Below are positions 8,387 through 10,183 of a stretch of DNA of 10,183 nucleotides, one piece after another. This stretch comes from Anaerolineales bacterium (GTDB lineage Bacteria > Chloroflexota > Anaerolineae > 4572-78 > J111): assembly GCA_012032575.1 (NCBI GenBank), contig JAAUSP010000250.1:1-10183 (forward strand). Reading direction: 5' to 3'. Below the pieces are notes generated by a model. It had not been told where the DNA came from. It saw only the letters and a program-made list of their open reading frames with translations, and did not search any database. A program made the position numbers and the translations under genes. The first letter of the stretch is position 1, and the number at the start of each line of letters is the position of its first letter.

Positions 8387-8614
8387 TTTTCCTGCTTTAG
8401 ACTTTTGGCTGGTGTCATGCTAGTGTGGACACTCAAGCCCGGAGCCAAACCCGGCTTCGCCACAAGAAAGTGATTAAAGGGCAATTTTTCTGTTTATTTT
8501 AACAGGGACCAGTTACATTCGAGTTACAGGCGTTAGGGTTAATGCTGAGGGTGATGGGGGCGCTGAAGCTGAGAATTATCGCAATGAATTCAAATTCAGC
8601 AGTGGTTTAACCCC
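8387..8614. other. Intergenic stretch between permease and HisKA-like gene; no supported gene
   Basis: This 228-base gap holds no ORF with a start and ribosome binding site. Bases 8502-8590 are stop-free on plus and read GTSYIRVTGVRVNAEGDGGA, but there is no ATG, GTG or TTG upstream in frame. TAAAAT on minus around 8496-8501 could be a -10 for the HisKA-like gene, without a clear -35. A GC-rich near-palindrome AAGCCCGG...CCCGGCTT spans about 8434-8456. Confidence 0.4.
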
Positions 8615-10183
8615 TCATATCATCCGAATGATCTCTATCGCCTTCTTTCGCAGATAGCCCCAGGTCGCAAATAAAGTGCTGATCAGGGCTGCTGCCGCCA
8701 TTAGAACGAGCATGTAGGGCGTTACAATCTCGTCAAAGGCGGCGATGGTGGGGGTTTCGCTGCGGAAGGCGTTGGAGAAGCGGAAGACATAGCCCAGGAT
8801 AACTCCGGCCACAATGCCGGTCAGCGTGGCGCTGAGGGTCATCACCAGGGCTTCGCTGAGAAACATGCCGAAGAGGTGGCGGTTGGAATCGCCGATGGCT
8901 TTGAGCATAGCAATCTCGCTGCGGCGGGTGTAGACGGAAATATAGGTGACAACAAAACACCCCGAAAATTGCCAGCAAAAAACTGAGGCTGGTCAGCACC
9001 AAAATAACCACCCGAATCTGTTGGGCGCTGGCTTCGGCGGTCTCGATATCCTCCGGGGTGGAGCGGACGCTGACTTCTTCGCTCAGGCCGTAAGTTTTGC
9101 GCAGTTCGGTGGCCACCTGTTTAACGGCGGCATTGCCCACTTCCTCCGGCAACCCGGCGATACCAAGCCGCATGTTGGGCGCGGCCATCAGCCGCTCGAC
9201 TATCGGATAGGCAGGGTCGTAGGGACCGTCCAGCGGGTCGCGGGTCAGCTCACGGAAAGCGGTCTGGTTGAGAAACAAGTCTGTCCGGCCATCCTCGGCC
9301 TGGGTGCGCTTGGAGGTAAAGCCATCGAAGCCGGAAAAGCGACCCAGCACCCCGACAATCCTGACCATGCGCTCGTGGTCCAGCCCTTCACCCTTCAACC
9401 GCAGGGTGTCGCCCACGCTCCGTTCAAAATATTCCGATAGACCCTGGCTGACGATGACCGCATTCGGGTCGGTTTGCACTTCGGCAAAACTGGCCGGACC
9501 CCCGGCAATCCACCTCACTCCTTCGGGATACGTAATTTCATTCAAATTGCCATCCAGCCCAAAAACGCGCACGCCGACGTCGCGCAGCCCCACATCGTCG
9601 CGCACCTGGGTGTCGAAACGATAGCTTACGGCGACGGTAGGGCCAAGCGCACCGTCGGCCCGGATTTCGCCCAGTAGTTCGCGGGTGAAGCGGTCTTTCA
9701 CCTCGGCGGGCTGAGTCGGGCGGGGCGGGCCAGGGCGATTATCCTCCAGCAGCAGGGCTGCGCCCGTTTTGCGGATAATCAGCGGCGTGCCGTTGCTCAC
9801 GCGGGTATCGGTGGGAGTATTGGCCGTTTCGATAGCCAGACTGGTGGCAAAAAAGGTCGGCAGGGTGGCGCTGATCACAATCATCAGGCTGATCAGGGTG
9901 TTGCGGTTCTGGCCGCGGATGATATTGCGCTGGGCAAAAAAGCCAATCGGGCCGTTGACCAGTTTGACCAGGGCAATCAACAGCCGTTCCATCGGCAGCG
10001 TGACCGGGAAAAAGATCAGCGAGGTGCTGACAATCAGCAGCAGCAGGGCGCTAAAAAAGAGCGACGCCAGCAGCCAGAGCACCCCGAAACTAAAGGCCAG
10101 CGGAAAAATAAAGAAGATCAGGGCCGGATAGACCAGTGCCACCAGGCCGCTCCAGAAAATTTTGACGTTGACATGCCGTTCCC
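8615..10183 (-). CDS. ABC transporter permease, FtsX/MacB family, N-terminus beyond window, one frameshift
   Basis: This is the membrane subunit of an FtsX/MacB-like ABC system, which couples ATP hydrolysis by a partner to lipoprotein or drug export or to peptidoglycan signalling. About 521 C-terminal residues are visible after repair; the frame is open to the right edge, so a GTG at 10142 is not a required start. In order: two hydrophobic stretches (ALVYPALIFFIFPLAFSFGV and LLASLFFSALLLLIVSTSLI); the module start AQRNIIRGQNRNTLISLMIV with a membrane helix; a large extracytoplasmic domain of about 230 residues (containing GVRVFGLDGN and VIVSQGLSEYF); then the C-terminal FtsX domain with three helices, including LAIFGVFVVTYISVYTRRSE, AMLKAIGDSNRHLFGMFLSE and YMLVLMAAAALISTLFATWG. 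This two-module arrangement implies a protein of perhaps 800 or more residues. The partner ATPase is not in the window. One extra base at 8954-8957 breaks the frame. Confidence 0.9.
8954..8957 (-). other. Probable one-base insertion (frameshift) in the permease gene
   Basis: The upstream frame reads LAIFGVF and then CCHLYFRLHPP, which is not membrane-like. The conserved FtsX C-terminal domain continues in another frame from LKAIGDSNRHLFG. With three T instead of four on the minus strand, it reads GVFVVTYISVYTRRSEIAML and joins the two parts exactly. Confidence 0.88.

Noticed and set aside
8434..8458. Terminator after the permease gene
   Set aside because: The AAGCCCGG/CCCGGCTT near-palindrome has a central mismatch, lies about 160 bases after the stop and is not followed by a U tract.
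8733..8952. C-terminal tail CCHLYFRLHPP... of the uncorrected permease ORF
   Set aside because: It is the out-of-frame reading after the 8954-8957 indel; the true FtsX C-terminal domain is in the neighbouring frame.

Overview
The window looks like a piece of a bacterial chromosome, probably from an uncultured Chloroflexota (Anaerolineae-like) organism. This is inferred from the type-B succinate dehydrogenase in the order sdhC-sdhA-sdhB, a large HTH/NB-ARC/TPR protein, moderately GC-rich coding sequence and short repetitive hairpin elements between genes. No marker gene settles the taxonomy. Every recognisable large gene is on the minus strand; the only plus-strand gene candidate is a 36-residue membrane peptide.

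In the direction of minus-strand transcription (high to low coordinates): the C-terminal two thirds or so of an FtsX/MacB-type ABC transporter permease (8615 to the right edge); a small protein with a histidine-kinase dimerisation-like domain whose phospho-acceptor His is replaced by Asp (7997-8386); a promoter-bearing gap; the succinate dehydrogenase operon sdhC (7002-7703), sdhA (5009-6979), sdhB (4139-4910), closed by a strong intrinsic terminator (4044-4073); a 775-base gap (3364-4138) holding the small plus-strand ORF, three inverted-repeat elements and the terminator; a STAND-type HTH/NB-ARC/TPR protein (1054-3363); and the alpha subunit of a pyruvate or acetoin dehydrogenase E1 component (956 down to the left edge).

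The metabolic genes link carbon entry into the TCA cycle (E1 alpha) with succinate oxidation and quinone reduction at the membrane (SdhCAB). The STAND protein, the degenerate kinase-like protein and the permease have no evident functional tie to them.

Four of the seven minus-strand genes are broken in the given sequence, at five single-base indels that all sit in or next to short homopolymers: in the E1 alpha gene near its start, twice in the STAND gene, once in sdhB and once in the permease. A one-base correction at each restores continuous, family-consistent protein. Sequencing or assembly error is the simplest explanation, and gene coordinates here are given for the repaired genes.
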